Below are positions 1-7,739 of a DNA stretch of 13,119 nt, in pieces. The notes under the pieces are model-generated. The model had not been told where the DNA came from. It saw only the letters and a program-made list of their open reading frames with translations, and made no database searches. A program made the translations under genes and the position numbers. Position 1 is the stretch's first letter, and every line of letters starts with the position of its first letter. This DNA comes from CAZUGA01 sp964626505 (GTDB taxonomy: Bacteria; Pseudomonadota; Gammaproteobacteria; Methylococcales; UBA1147): assembly GCA_964626505.1 (NCBI GenBank), contig CAZVFR010000081.1, positions 1 to 13,119 on the forward strand, written 5' to 3'.

Positions 1-1075
1 GGTTCTTCTAGACTCACCAGCTGTTTGGCTTTGGTCCTAGACATTACCCGGCCCGCTCCGTGGCTGCAGCTACAAAAGCTTTCTGGGTTTCCAAGCCCTC
101 GGACAATGTAGGATTTAGCCCCCATGCTACCGGGAATAATTCCCATTTCTCCGAGCCGCGCTCGTACCGCGCCTTTTCGCGTTACCCATACGTTGTTCCC
201 GTAGTGATTCTCACGTGATACGTAGTTGTGGTGGCAGTTCACTGCTTCCAAGCGTGCTTCGAATTCCAGCTTTAGGGACTGTTTGGCGGCTTGAATAACT
301 CGAGTCATCATGACTTCCCGGTTCAGGCGCGCAAACTGCTGTGCCCACTCAACCGCTTCGACGTATTCGTCGAAATGGTCGGTACCCTCCGGCAAATACG
401 CCAAGTCTTTATCCGGAAGTTGGATGTGCCATCTCTGCATATCTTTTTTAGCCAATTCGATAAAGTAGCTGCCGATACGGTTACCGACTCCGCGTGAACC
501 GCTGTGCAGCATTAACCAAACGTTGTCGTGTTCGTCCAGGCACACTTCGATGAAATGGTTGCCCGTGCCCAAGGTACCCAGATGCTGCACATTGTTGGTG
601 TTTTTCAACACCGGGTGTTTGTTCTTCAAATTATCAAACTGCGTCGATAATTTTCTCCAGCATGTTGCGACGTCGGCAGGAACGTCATGCCAGGCACCTT
701 TATCACGTCCTTTACGCCGCTGCGCAGATCGACCATGTGGAACAGTTTTTTCGATCGCGGCTCGTAGTGCGGATAAATTATCCGGAAGTTGCGACGCATT
801 CAGTTCGGTACGCACGGCTATCATTCCACAACCGATATCCACGCCGACCGCGGCCGGAATGACCGCGCCAGCCGTAGGTACCACACTGCCGATGGTCGCG
901 CCCTTGCCCAGGTGAACATCCGGCATTGCCGCAACCCAACGGTAGATGAACGGTAATCGTGCGATATTCTTCAGCTGCTGTTTTGCTTCTTCTTCTAAAC
1001 GCAGTTTCTCTGCCTCAGCTTCTGNNNNNNNNNNACGCCGCCGTCTTGCATTATTTCGTAGGAATACTGTGTCAT
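1..1075 (-). CDS. rtcB: RtcB family RNA-splicing/repair ligase, partial at 3' end and interrupted by assembly gap
   Basis: RtcB joins RNA 2',3'-cyclic phosphate or 3'-phosphate ends to 5'-OH ends using GTP and Mn2+, and acts in RNA repair in bacteria. Translating the minus strand from about 1022 to 1 gives one open frame. Visible hallmarks in order are MPDVHLGKG, VDIGCGM (metal-binding Cys), LGTLGTGNHFIE, MLHSGSRG, NCHHNY and CSCSHGAGRVMSR. The His in CSHGAGR corresponds to the guanylylated His (H337 in E. coli). The frame is still open at base 1, and about 50 residues are missing at the C-terminus compared with the 408-residue E. coli enzyme. The likely start is the ATG at 1075-1073 (MTQYSYEIMQDGG), but ten Ns at 1025-1034 follow. 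After the gap comes an Ala/Glu-rich stretch (AEAEAEKLRLEEEAKQQL) that is longer than the same place in E. coli. No archease or rtcR neighbour is in view. The family call is very sure; the N-terminus is not. Confidence 0.95.
1025..1034. other. Assembly gap (10 N) inside rtcB
   Basis: Ten Ns interrupt the 5' part of rtcB. From the ATG at 1075 to the first clear codon after the gap (1022) is 53 bases, which is not a multiple of three. Ten is therefore probably a placeholder, not a measured length. From memory of E. coli RtcB, roughly a dozen residues (the PVKMWTKGVPVE region) are missing here. Confidence 0.9.
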
Positions 1076-1742
1076 TGGTTTTGCCTCTAAGTCTTGGCGC
1101 GATTTAAACGCATTGTAACTGTACTTGGACAAACCGTAACTATTCACCACCAGGGGTGTAGCTGTTCAGATCGCCTCTATTTTTGATACCTTATTATTCA
1201 AAAATAAAATCGAACCTTGTCCGCTATTGTGTTAGAGTGTACGCGTCTGTGATACCGCAGGGTCTCCAGAGCGACATCTCTAGTTGTTAACTCGCCTCAC
1301 TTTTGTTGCCTGTCTTTTATGTAGCAACACATAGATCGAGATCTGCTACACCTCCCGTTAGAGAGCCAATTATTGTATGCCGCACGTGCGATTAGCACAC
1401 GCACCGGCAAAGCTAACTTCATGCCCTAGACTTAAGGGCACCTCTTTTAATCCATAAAGTAAGCATCTTGAGTTCAAAATATCCAAGTACCGCGTTGCCC
1501 AATGTTCCCAATAGAACAACTATTGCAAACATCGTGTACCTTGCTCTTGAAAATTTTAAATCTCAATCTTTCTTACCCAGAAATAATAATAGAGGCCCCT
1601 TAAATCTGCGACATTGCATGCGCAACCCAATGGGGTTGATTTCACTTAGCCTAAGACACACATGCCATCCGCCCTGGCTTTTTGCTCTATGCGGCAGCCA
1701 GCGCAGAGGTCTAACAAGTTTTGATTTAGGAAAAATAAATTT
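1076..1742. other. Gene-free region: rtcB upstream sequence and probable long rhlE leader with small hairpins
   Basis: No convincing coding sequence lies in these 667 bases. Short perfect inverted repeats are seen at 1304-1309/1324-1329 (TGTTGC/GCAACA, 14-nt loop), 1422-1427/1435-1440 (TGCCCT/AGGGCA, 7-nt loop, followed by TTTT at 1445-1448) and 1623-1628/1633-1638 (CAACCC/GGGTTG, AATG loop). The second could be a weak attenuator. Long structured leaders are known for cold-induced RNA helicase genes, so a post-transcriptional leader for rhlE is plausible, but this is inference. No promoter stands out clearly on either strand. Confidence 0.4.
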
Positions 1743-3071
1743 ATGACATTTGAAACACTCGGACTCTCCGAAGAACTACTACGTGCCGTGCGCGCCACTG
1801 GCTACACCACACCAACACCGATTCAGGCACAGGCTATCCCGGCCATATTAAATGGCACGGACATCATGGCCGCGGCACAAACCGGCACCGGTAAAACCGC
1901 TGGTTTTACGCTGCCCCTGTTACAGCGGCTGAGTCGCAACCCCGCTGCAAAAAGTAACCGTGCACGCGCACTAGTGCTGACGCCAACCCGGGAACTCGCT
2001 GCGCAAATACACGATAGCGTGTTGACTTACGGTCAATACTTGCAAATGCGTTCCACTGTTGTCTTTGGTGGTGTCAAAATCAACCCGCAGATGATGAAGT
2101 TGCGCCGTGGCGTTGACATCCTGGTGGCGACACCGGGCCGTCTGCTAGATCTGTATCAGCAAAACGCCATCCGCTTCAATGATATTGAGATCCTGGTGTT
2201 GGATGAAGCCGATCGCATGCTGGACATGGGGTTTATACATGACATTAAAAAGATTATGGCCCTACTACCCAACCAGCGTCAGAATCTAATGTTTTCGGCC
2301 ACCTTCTCTAACGAGATTCGGCTACTTGCCAAAACCATCACCAACAACCCGATCGAAATCGACGTTGCCCCGCGGAATTCTACTGTTGAGAGCATTTCAC
2401 AAAAGGTCCACCCGGTAGATAAGTCGCGTAAGACGGAATTGCTTAGCCACTTGATTCGAACGGAAAACTGGCACCAAGCGCTGGTTTTCAGCCGAACCAA
2501 ACATGGCGCCGATAAGCTGGTGAAGCGGCTGATACGCGACAAAATACATGCTGCAGCCATCCATGGCAATAAAAGCCAACCCCAGCGCACTAAGGCACTG
2601 GCCGGATTCAAACAGAATAAAATCCAAATACTGGTCGCAACCGATATCGCGGCGAGAGGCATAGATATTGACCAGCTCTCTCATGTCGTCAACTTCGACT
2701 TGCCAAACGTGCCGGAGGACTACATCCACCGCATCGGCCGGACCGGCCGCGCCGGCGCCAGCGGCCACGCCATTTCGTTGGTCAGTGCGGATGAGATTAA
2801 ACAATTGCGAGACATAGAGCGGCTCATTAAAAACAAGATCGAACGCGAAGAAATAGAAAACTTCGAACCCGGTCACCCAGTGCCTGAATCGGTTTCCAGT
2901 AAACCGGCAAACAACAATCACAGACCTAAAAGAATCCGCCATAAGAACAATCAGCGAAAGGCTAATAACGAACAAGGCACACGCAACAGATACGGTAAAC
3001 CGAATGGTTCAAACACTAGAAACCATAAATCCGGTAATCGTGTCAGAAAAACAGGATCAGCGGCGGCCTAG
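1743..3071 (+). CDS. rhlE: ATP-dependent DEAD-box RNA helicase RhlE
   Basis: This is a cytoplasmic RNA helicase that unwinds short RNA duplexes in ribosome assembly, RNA decay or cold adaptation. All core motifs are present in the 442 residues: Q motif (GYTTPTPIQ, 20-28), Walker A (AQTGTGKT, 45-52), PTRELA (81-86), TPGR (130-133), DEAD (154-157), SAT (185-187), DIAARGIDID (301-310) and HRIGRTGR (329-336). The N-terminus (MTFETLGLSEELLRAV) and motif spacing match RhlE rather than DeaD, SrmB or RhlB. Residues from about 380 onward form a low-complexity, Lys/Arg/Asn-rich tail, typical of the RNA-binding extension of this group. The ATG at 1743 has a modest AGGA at 1728-1731. The stop is followed by 121 bases before ybiT, with no obvious terminator hairpin. 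The call is firm at family level; the E. coli symbol is by similarity. Confidence 0.95.
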   Translation: MTFETLGLSEELLRAVRATGYTTPTPIQAQAIPAILNGTDIMAAAQTGTGKTAGFTLPLLQRLSRNPAAKSNRARALVLTPTRELAAQIHDSVLTYGQYLQMRSTVVFGGVKINPQMMKLRRGVDILVATPGRLLDLYQQNAIRFNDIEILVLDEADRMLDMGFIHDIKKIMALLPNQRQNLMFSATFSNEIRLLAKTITNNPIEIDVAPRNSTVESISQKVHPVDKSRKTELLSHLIRTENWHQALVFSRTKHGADKLVKRLIRDKIHAAAIHGNKSQPQRTKALAGFKQNKIQILVATDIAARGIDIDQLSHVVNFDLPNVPEDYIHRIGRTGRAGASGHAISLVSADEIKQLRDIERLIKNKIEREEIENFEPGHPVPESVSSKPANNNHRPKRIRHKNNQRKANNEQGTRNRYGKPNGSNTRNHKSGNRVRKTGSAAA

Positions 3072-3192
3072 TCATTTAAACCAGTCATCGCTTTGTGCCC
3101 ATACGTATTTGTCATCCTACTTTAAAAAAACTTTATTAAGATCAGTCTCTTTATAAAGCTTATTTCTATTCTATTGACACAGGACTACCCCA
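3072..3192 (+). promoter_or_regulatory. rhlE-ybiT intergenic region with paired palindromic CTTTATWAAG motifs
   Basis: This AT-rich spacer carries CTTTATTAAG at 3131-3140 and the perfect palindrome CTTTATAAAG at 3149-3158, 18 bases apart start to start. They could be part of a promoter (the TATAAA core) or a repeated operator upstream of ybiT. No matching -35 box is convincing, so this is only a candidate control region. Confidence 0.25.
3181..3184 (+). promoter_or_regulatory. Ribosome binding site deciding the ybiT TTG start
   Basis: AGGA lies 8 bases before the TTG at 3193. The protein read from this TTG (MISTANITMQFG) lines up with the N-terminus of E. coli YbiT (MLVSSNVTMQFG), and no ATG is available nearby upstream. 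TTG is therefore the best start. Confidence 0.7.
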
Positions 3193-4806
3193 TTGATCTC
3201 TACAGCAAACATCACAATGCAGTTTGGCGCCAAGCCTTTATTTGAAAATATTTCGGTCAAATTTGGCGATGGTAATCGCTATGGCCTCATTGGTGCCAAT
3301 GGTTGTGGCAAAACCACGTTTATGAAAATTTTGGATGGTAGCCTGGAACCGACAGCCGGCAATATCTCAATTACTCCCAGCGAACGTCTGGGTAAATTAA
3401 GCCAGGATCAGTTTGCTTTTGAAAAACACACCGTGATCGACACTGTCATTATGGGTCACGCAGAGTTATGGCGAGTAAAACAGGAGCGCGAACGCATTTA
3501 TGGGTTGCCGCAAATGTCTGAAGATGATGGCATGAGAGTCGCTGCACTGGAGATCCAGTTTGCGGAAATGGATGGTTATAGTGCCGAAAGCCGTGCGGGC
3601 GAATTACTCATGAGCGCAGGTATTGGGCAAGAACTGCATGACGGCCCCATGAGCGAGGTTGCACCAGGATGGAAACTCAGGGTTTTACTGGCCCAAGCTC
3701 TATTCTCAAACCCTGACATTCTGCTGCTGGACGAACCGACCAACAACCTGGATATCACCACCATTCGCTGGTTAGAAGGCGTGCTCAATGAACGCAAGAG
3801 CACCATGATTATTATTTCCCATGACCGGCACTTTCTGAATGCTGTCTGCACCCACATAGCGGATATGGATTATGGTGAATTACGCCTATACCCGGGCAAC
3901 TACGACGATTTCATGATTGCTTCTACCCAGGCGCGTGAATTACTGCAGTCGGAAAATGCCAAAAAGACAGCACAGATCGCCGACCTGCAGCAATTTGTAA
4001 GCCGCTTCTCGGCCAATGCATCCAAAGCCAGACAGGCAACGTCTCGCGCTAAACAAATTGAAAAAATAAAACTCCATGACATTAAACCGTCCAGTCGGAT
4101 CAGCCCTTTCATCCGCTTTAACCAAGATAAAAAGCTGCATCGTGAGGCATTAACACTGGAAGGGATGGGGCATGGGTTCGACGGCGAACCCCTATTCGAC
4201 AATGGTAATCTTATTTTGGAAGCAGGCACTCGTCTAGCCGTGATCGGCGAAAATGGCGCGGGTAAAACCACCTTTCTTCGTTGCCTAATGAATGACCTTG
4301 TGGTTAATAGAGGCACGGTAAAGTGGGCAGAAAATGCGACCCTTGGATACTGCCCTCAGGATGCCGGTGCTGAGTTCGATAGCGACCTAAACTTATTTGA
4401 CTGGATGAGTCTGTGGCGCAAGTCCCACCACGCTGATCAGATCGTGCGTGCCACGCTGGGACGTCTTTTATTTTCTGCGGATGATTTTAAGAAACCGGTT
4501 AAAGTGTGTTCCGGTGGTGAGAAAAATAGGCTGCTTTTTGGCAAGTTGATCATGCTGGCAAGCAATGTAATGTTGCTGGACGAACCTACCAATCACTTGG
4601 ACATGGAATCCATTGAAGCGTTAAACCTGGCATTGGAGCATTATGAAGGCACCCTGATCTTTGTGAGTCACGACCGTGAGTTCGTTTCGTCACTAGCCAA
4701 TCGGATCATCGAAATCAAGGAGCAACAACTCATAGACTTCCGCGGTACCTATGAGGAATACCTCGAAAGCCAGCAAGATATAAGAAAAGTTGCCAGTTCA
4801 AGATAA
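3193..4806 (+). CDS. ybiT: ABC-F family ATPase YbiT
   Basis: ABC-F proteins carry two ATPase domains and no membrane segments. They bind the ribosome E site and help translation, and YbiT is one of the E. coli paralogues. The 537 residues (E. coli about 530) show Walker A1 GANGCGKT (34-41), Walker B1 ILLLDEPTNNLD (176-187), an SHD switch (209-211) and a basic linker at about 242-316. Then come Walker A2 GENGAGKT (352-359), signature CSGGEKNR (439-446) and Walker B2 LLDEPTNHLD (461-470). The first signature is replaced by MSEVAPGWKLR (153-163); E. coli YbiT has the same substitution, so this is a family trait and not decay. Near-identity to YbiT runs through most of the first domain. The start is TTG, supported by the upstream AGGA. 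It follows rhlE on the same strand by 121 bases, so co-transcription is possible but unproven. Confidence 0.95.
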   Translation: MISTANITMQFGAKPLFENISVKFGDGNRYGLIGANGCGKTTFMKILDGSLEPTAGNISITPSERLGKLSQDQFAFEKHTVIDTVIMGHAELWRVKQERERIYGLPQMSEDDGMRVAALEIQFAEMDGYSAESRAGELLMSAGIGQELHDGPMSEVAPGWKLRVLLAQALFSNPDILLLDEPTNNLDITTIRWLEGVLNERKSTMIIISHDRHFLNAVCTHIADMDYGELRLYPGNYDDFMIASTQARELLQSENAKKTAQIADLQQFVSRFSANASKARQATSRAKQIEKIKLHDIKPSSRISPFIRFNQDKKLHREALTLEGMGHGFDGEPLFDNGNLILEAGTRLAVIGENGAGKTTFLRCLMNDLVVNRGTVKWAENATLGYCPQDAGAEFDSDLNLFDWMSLWRKSHHADQIVRATLGRLLFSADDFKKPVKVCSGGEKNRLLFGKLIMLASNVMLLDEPTNHLDMESIEALNLALEHYEGTLIFVSHDREFVSSLANRIIEIKEQQLIDFRGTYEEYLESQQDIRKVASSR

Positions 4807-5110
4807 CTAGCCGTTCGGCTGTTGCGGCCCCTAATCTGTCATAAAGCATATTATGATGCGAGCATTTCGGTTAAAGCCGGTTGCAGATTGTCGCGCACAG
4901 TAGAAAGAAGACAAAGTCAGCCACAGGATCCAGGCGGTATCTTAGCCGGCTCGATCTGAACTTCGAGGCGCTTAAGCCTGAGTAGGTGCCAGCATAATGT
5001 ATACTCTCGTTTAGATTCTGACCGGTAAGCCTACAGTTCTGTTGTTACCTGATAACGATTCTATCGTATAGCTGTAGCGGTTCCTGAATTTAGTTTTCTA
5101 ATGCCTCATC
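4807..5110. other. Gene-free region between ybiT and bioA
   Basis: No coding sequence is supported in these 304 bases. Small inverted repeats are AGCC/GGCT at 4809-4820 just after the ybiT stop (no U-tract) and TCATAA/TTATGA at 4839-4844/4851-4856. A TATACT hexamer at 5000-5005 could be a -10 box for bioA, but I found no good -35. A search by eye for a BirA operator (TTGTAAACC with its inverted partner) gave no acceptable match. Confidence 0.35.
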
Positions 5111-6409
5111 ATGAACAACGAATGGCCCGCCCAAAATACCGAGTTTGACCGCCAGCATATCTGGCATCCCTACGATTCCATGGTCGACCCGTTTCCGGCT
5201 TACCCGGTTACTGAAGCACAAGGGGTTCGATTAAAGCTCGCCGATGGGCGGGTGTTGATTGATGGCATGGCGTCCTGGTGGAGCGCTATCCATGGCTATA
5301 ACCATCCACAACTCAACCAGGCAGCCCAACAGCAGATCTCGCGCATGGCGCATGTTATGTTCGGAGGGCTTACGCACGCGCCCGCTGTCGAGCTTTGTCA
5401 GCGTCTGGTCGAATTGACACCCACGGGTTTGGATACGGTGTTTTTGTCGGATTCCGGATCGGTTTCGGTGGAGGTCGCGCTAAAGATGGCCATACAGTAC
5501 TGGCAGGCACGTGGCCGCAAGGAGAAACATCGCTTTCTCAGCTTGCGCGGTGGTTATCACGGCGACACCTTCGGTGCGATGTCGGTGTGTGATCCCGTTG
5601 CAGGTATGCACCAACTGTTTCAAGAGGTAATGCCATCACAGCTTTTTGCACCGAAACCGAGGTCGCGCTTTGGTCAGCAATGGGAGCCCGAAGACTGTGC
5701 GGAACTGATACGTATTGTAGAGCGACATCACGATGAAATCGCAGCTTTGATCCTGGAACCGGTTGTACAGGGCGCGGGCGGAATGAATTTTTATCATCCC
5801 GAGTATGTGAGAACCGCACGCGATCTGTGCAACCAATACGAGCTTTTGCTGATTGCAGATGAAATCGCCACCGGGTTTGGGCGTACCGGCAAACTGTTCG
5901 CGTGCGAGTACGCGGCTGTTTCACCAGACATCCTGTGTTTGGGTAAAGCACTTACCGGGGGGTATATGAGTTTGGCCGCAACCCTAACCCATGATGAAAT
6001 AGCCGCAACAATCTCTTCCGCCGAGGGCGCTGGGTGCTTGATGCACGGTCCAACCTTTATGGCAAACCCGCTGGCGTGTAGTGTTGCTGTAGCGAGTATT
6101 GATGTTTTGTTAAGTAGTGATTGGCGACAAAAACTCATTGCCATCGAACAACAGCTCACACGGGAATTGGCACCGTGTGCGGTTTTGGAGACGGTGCATG
6201 AGGTTCGAGTGCTTGGCGCTATAGGTGTAGTTGAAATGCATCAGCCAGTCGATCTACGCGGGCTGTCCGAACAATTTGTAGCCGCGGGTATTTGGCTCCG
6301 CCCGTTTGGTAAGTTGATTTATATGATGCCGCCCTATGTGATCGATTCTGAGGATTTATCGCTCCTCACCGGAGCGTTAGTTCGAGTGCTTAGGGGCGCT
6401 ACGGTTTAG
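5111..6409 (+). CDS. bioA: Adenosylmethionine-8-amino-7-oxononanoate (DAPA) aminotransferase BioA
   Basis: This enzyme converts 7-keto-8-aminopelargonate to 7,8-diaminopelargonate, using S-adenosylmethionine as amino donor and PLP as cofactor, in biotin synthesis in the cytosol. The 432 residues cover the whole class III aminotransferase fold (E. coli 429). RQHIWHPYDSM (14-24) holds the active-site Tyr21, and MASWWSAIHGYNHPQL (53-68) follows. DSGSV (114-118), RGGYHGDTFGAMSVCD (146-161), LEPVVQGAGGM, and ADEIATGFGRTGK (249-261, PLP-contacting Asp250) come next. LGKALTGG supplies the PLP Lys279, and RPFGKLIYMMPPY supplies the substrate-binding Arg397. These BioA signatures separate it from other class III aminotransferases. 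The ATG at 5111 has no clear Shine-Dalgarno, but the protein start fits the family. bioB, bioF, bioC and bioD are not adjacent, so bioA stands alone here. Confidence 0.96.
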   Translation: MNNEWPAQNTEFDRQHIWHPYDSMVDPFPAYPVTEAQGVRLKLADGRVLIDGMASWWSAIHGYNHPQLNQAAQQQISRMAHVMFGGLTHAPAVELCQRLVELTPTGLDTVFLSDSGSVSVEVALKMAIQYWQARGRKEKHRFLSLRGGYHGDTFGAMSVCDPVAGMHQLFQEVMPSQLFAPKPRSRFGQQWEPEDCAELIRIVERHHDEIAALILEPVVQGAGGMNFYHPEYVRTARDLCNQYELLLIADEIATGFGRTGKLFACEYAAVSPDILCLGKALTGGYMSLAATLTHDEIAATISSAEGAGCLMHGPTFMANPLACSVAVASIDVLLSSDWRQKLIAIEQQLTRELAPCAVLETVHEVRVLGAIGVVEMHQPVDLRGLSEQFVAAGIWLRPFGKLIYMMPPYVIDSEDLSLLTGALVRVLRGATV

Positions 6410-6665
6410 TTCTTGGCCTATTACGGGAAAAAGTCTTGCCAAGCCTACGTTGCTCGCGGTACTGTTCAGCCTCAATCTTTTCAACCATAAGTTTTTGTAA
6501 CTATTTAGCTTACCACTGCATAGCTTCATAAGTGTGTCAAACAGGCTCATTTATATTGGAAAAATGCGTGTTTTTTCTTGTCTTTAAGCCAAGCAGTGGC
6601 AGACACAACAGTCATGCCGGCACTGCTGAATTGTTACAAGTCTTTTTAAATTCTGGAGATGAAAA
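6410..6665 (+). promoter_or_regulatory. bioA-phaB intergenic region with inverted repeat and phaB ribosome binding site
   Basis: This spacer of 256 bases has no gene. A 7-bp perfect inverted repeat, AGCAGTG (6592-6598) and CACTGCT (6621-6627), can extend inward with GCA/TGC across a small bulge. It sits about 40 bases before phaB and could be an operator or leader hairpin. GGAG at 6655-6658 is 7 bases before the phaB ATG and is a good Shine-Dalgarno. A weak CTTGGC/GCCAAG pair (6412-6417/6438-6443) follows the bioA stop without a U-tract. Confidence 0.45.
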
Positions 6666-7409
6666 ATGAGTAACGATTCAAAAATAGCGTTGATTACCGG
6701 GGGCACTGGGGGTATTGGTGCTGCGATTTGTTTGAAGCTGGCCGATTCGGGATTCAAAGTGGTCACGAACTACAGAAATGAAGAGAAAGCGCAGGCATGG
6801 AAGTCGGCGGTTGCGGCACAAGGTTATGATATCGGCGTCTATCAAGCGGATGCGAGTGACTTTGATCAATGCGAACAGCTGATTAAAAAGATCGAGGAAG
6901 AGCACGGTACGGTTGAAGTATTGGTCAATAATGCGGGGATTACGCGTGATACTACGCTGAGAAAAATGTCGCTGGAACAGTGGAACGATGTAATCCACGT
7001 CAATCTCGATAGTGTTTTCAACATGAGTCGCCAAGTAGTTAATGGCATGTTGGGAAAAGGTTGGGGCCGCATCATTAACATTTCTTCGATCAACGGTCAG
7101 AAAGGTCAGTTGGGGCAATCCAATTATTCGGCCTCCAAGCGTGGGATGCACGGATTCAGCATGGCGCTGGCACAAGAAGTTGCGCGTAAGGGCATCACCG
7201 TGAATACCGTGTCACCAGGTTATATCGCTACTGAAATGGTGATGGCCGTGCCGGAAAAAATTCGCGATATGATCATTGCGGATATCCCGGTCGGACGTTT
7301 GGGAACGGTTGATGAAGTGTCGGGCATCGTTGATTTTCTGGCTTCCGATACCGCCGCGTTTATTACCGGAGCGGATATTGCCGTGAATGGCGGTCAATTG
7401 ATGTTCTGA
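6666..7409 (+). CDS. phaB: Acetoacetyl-CoA reductase PhaB (NADPH-dependent, SDR family)
   Basis: PhaB reduces acetoacetyl-CoA to (R)-3-hydroxybutyryl-CoA, the monomer for polyhydroxybutyrate. The 247 residues form a classical short-chain dehydrogenase: cofactor loop TGGTGGIG (11-18), NNAGITRD (88-95), and catalytic Ser141, Tyr154 and Lys158 (YSASK). PhaB-specific stretches are GWGRIINISSINGQKGQ, MALAQEVARKGITVNTVSPGYIAT and the ending GADIAVNGGQLMF. These match Cupriavidus-type PhaB better than FabG; NGQKGQ in particular is a PhaB mark. The ATG has GGAG 7 bases upstream. No phaA or phaC lies next to it, so the other PHB genes must be elsewhere if the pathway is complete. FabG is the main alternative and is less likely. 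Confidence 0.92.
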   Translation: MSNDSKIALITGGTGGIGAAICLKLADSGFKVVTNYRNEEKAQAWKSAVAAQGYDIGVYQADASDFDQCEQLIKKIEEEHGTVEVLVNNAGITRDTTLRKMSLEQWNDVIHVNLDSVFNMSRQVVNGMLGKGWGRIINISSINGQKGQLGQSNYSASKRGMHGFSMALAQEVARKGITVNTVSPGYIATEMVMAVPEKIRDMIIADIPVGRLGTVDEVSGIVDFLASDTAAFITGADIAVNGGQLMF

Positions 7410-7438
7410 TTTTTTTCGTTGCCCTGTTTGACGGTTTC

Positions 7439-7458
7439 CGTTCGGGCTAGTCCGAACG
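7439..7458 (+). other. GC-rich hairpin 30 bases after phaB stop
   Basis: A perfect 7-bp stem CGTTCGG/CCGAACG encloses a 6-nt loop. It is placed where a phaB terminator would be but is followed by CTCACC, not a U-run, so it is not a canonical Rho-independent terminator. It could protect the phaB mRNA 3' end. Confidence 0.4.
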
Positions 7459-7494
7459 TCTCACCAGAGGGCAAGTTGATTGCGCAGAGATTTG

Positions 7495-7564
7495 TTTTCA
7501 CAAGGGGTTTTCTGATCGAGTGGAATGGACTGTATTTCCGCGGGAAGAAAATCCCTTGTGGGGA
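7495..7564 (+). repeat. Long imperfect hairpin (19-bp stem, nested inner stem)
   Basis: CACAAGGGGTTTTCT (7499-7513) pairs with AGAAAATCCCTTGTG (7546-7560) with a single G-T wobble. The pairing extends outward as T-G, T-G, T-G and T-A to 7495/7564, giving 19 pairs. Inside the 32-nt loop, GTGGAAT (7520-7526) pairs with ATTTCCGC (7534-7541) with one wobble and one bulge. All wobbles are U-G only if the plus strand is transcribed; on the other strand they become A-C mismatches. This points to an RNA element read in the phaB direction, or to a miniature mobile element. Its identity is unknown. Confidence 0.6.
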
Positions 7565-7739
7565 GTCTCATGTGGAAGCAAGGATCAAGCGAGGGGTTGT
7601 CATTGTGGTGAGGAATCTGGGCTAGAGCTTGAATAGCATTAATGATAGTCTTGACAAGGGGCGTTTAGATCGTGGTTCCTGACCTGATATTTTCAACTGC
7701 TCTTTTTATATTTACGTTGCTCAGTCAATCAGGTCCTCT

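Larger units (their letters stand above)
7410..7739. other. Gene-free region downstream of phaB with three inverted repeats
   Basis: An open frame of 68 codons crosses this stretch (7419-7625), but it lies over a long hairpin, resembles nothing I know and is probably not a gene. The region holds a CGTTCGG/CCGAACG hairpin (7439-7445/7452-7458), a large hairpin at 7495-7564 and a GACCTGAT/ATCAGGTC pair (7681-7688/7728-7735). The last pair ends just before the broken 3' end of the hsdR fragment. Confidence 0.5.

Noticed and set aside
1468..1746. A 92-codon frame before rhlE whose stop overlaps the rhlE ATG (ATGA)
   Set aside because: It starts with TTG without a ribosome site, its composition does not look like a protein, and it runs through leader hairpins. 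The ATGA overlap is probably chance.
3645..3684. The first ABC signature of YbiT is not LSGGQ (it reads MSEVAPGWKLR)
   Set aside because: E. coli YbiT has the same stretch, so it is a normal trait of this subfamily and not a mutation.
4808..4821. Rho-independent terminator after ybiT
   Set aside because: The AGCC/GGCT hairpin is very short and no T-run follows.
5041..5110. BirA operator upstream of bioA
   Set aside because: TTGTTACCT at about 5041 is a partial half-site match, but no inverted partner lies at the required distance.
6659..6673. Four-codon frame (ATG AAA AAT GAG TAA) overlapping the phaB start
   Set aside because: It is too short and overlaps the Shine-Dalgarno spacing of phaB; no sign of function.
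7419..7625. A 68-codon frame downstream of phaB
   Set aside because: It crosses two hairpins, including the long 7495-7564 stem, has no good start signal and resembles no family I know.
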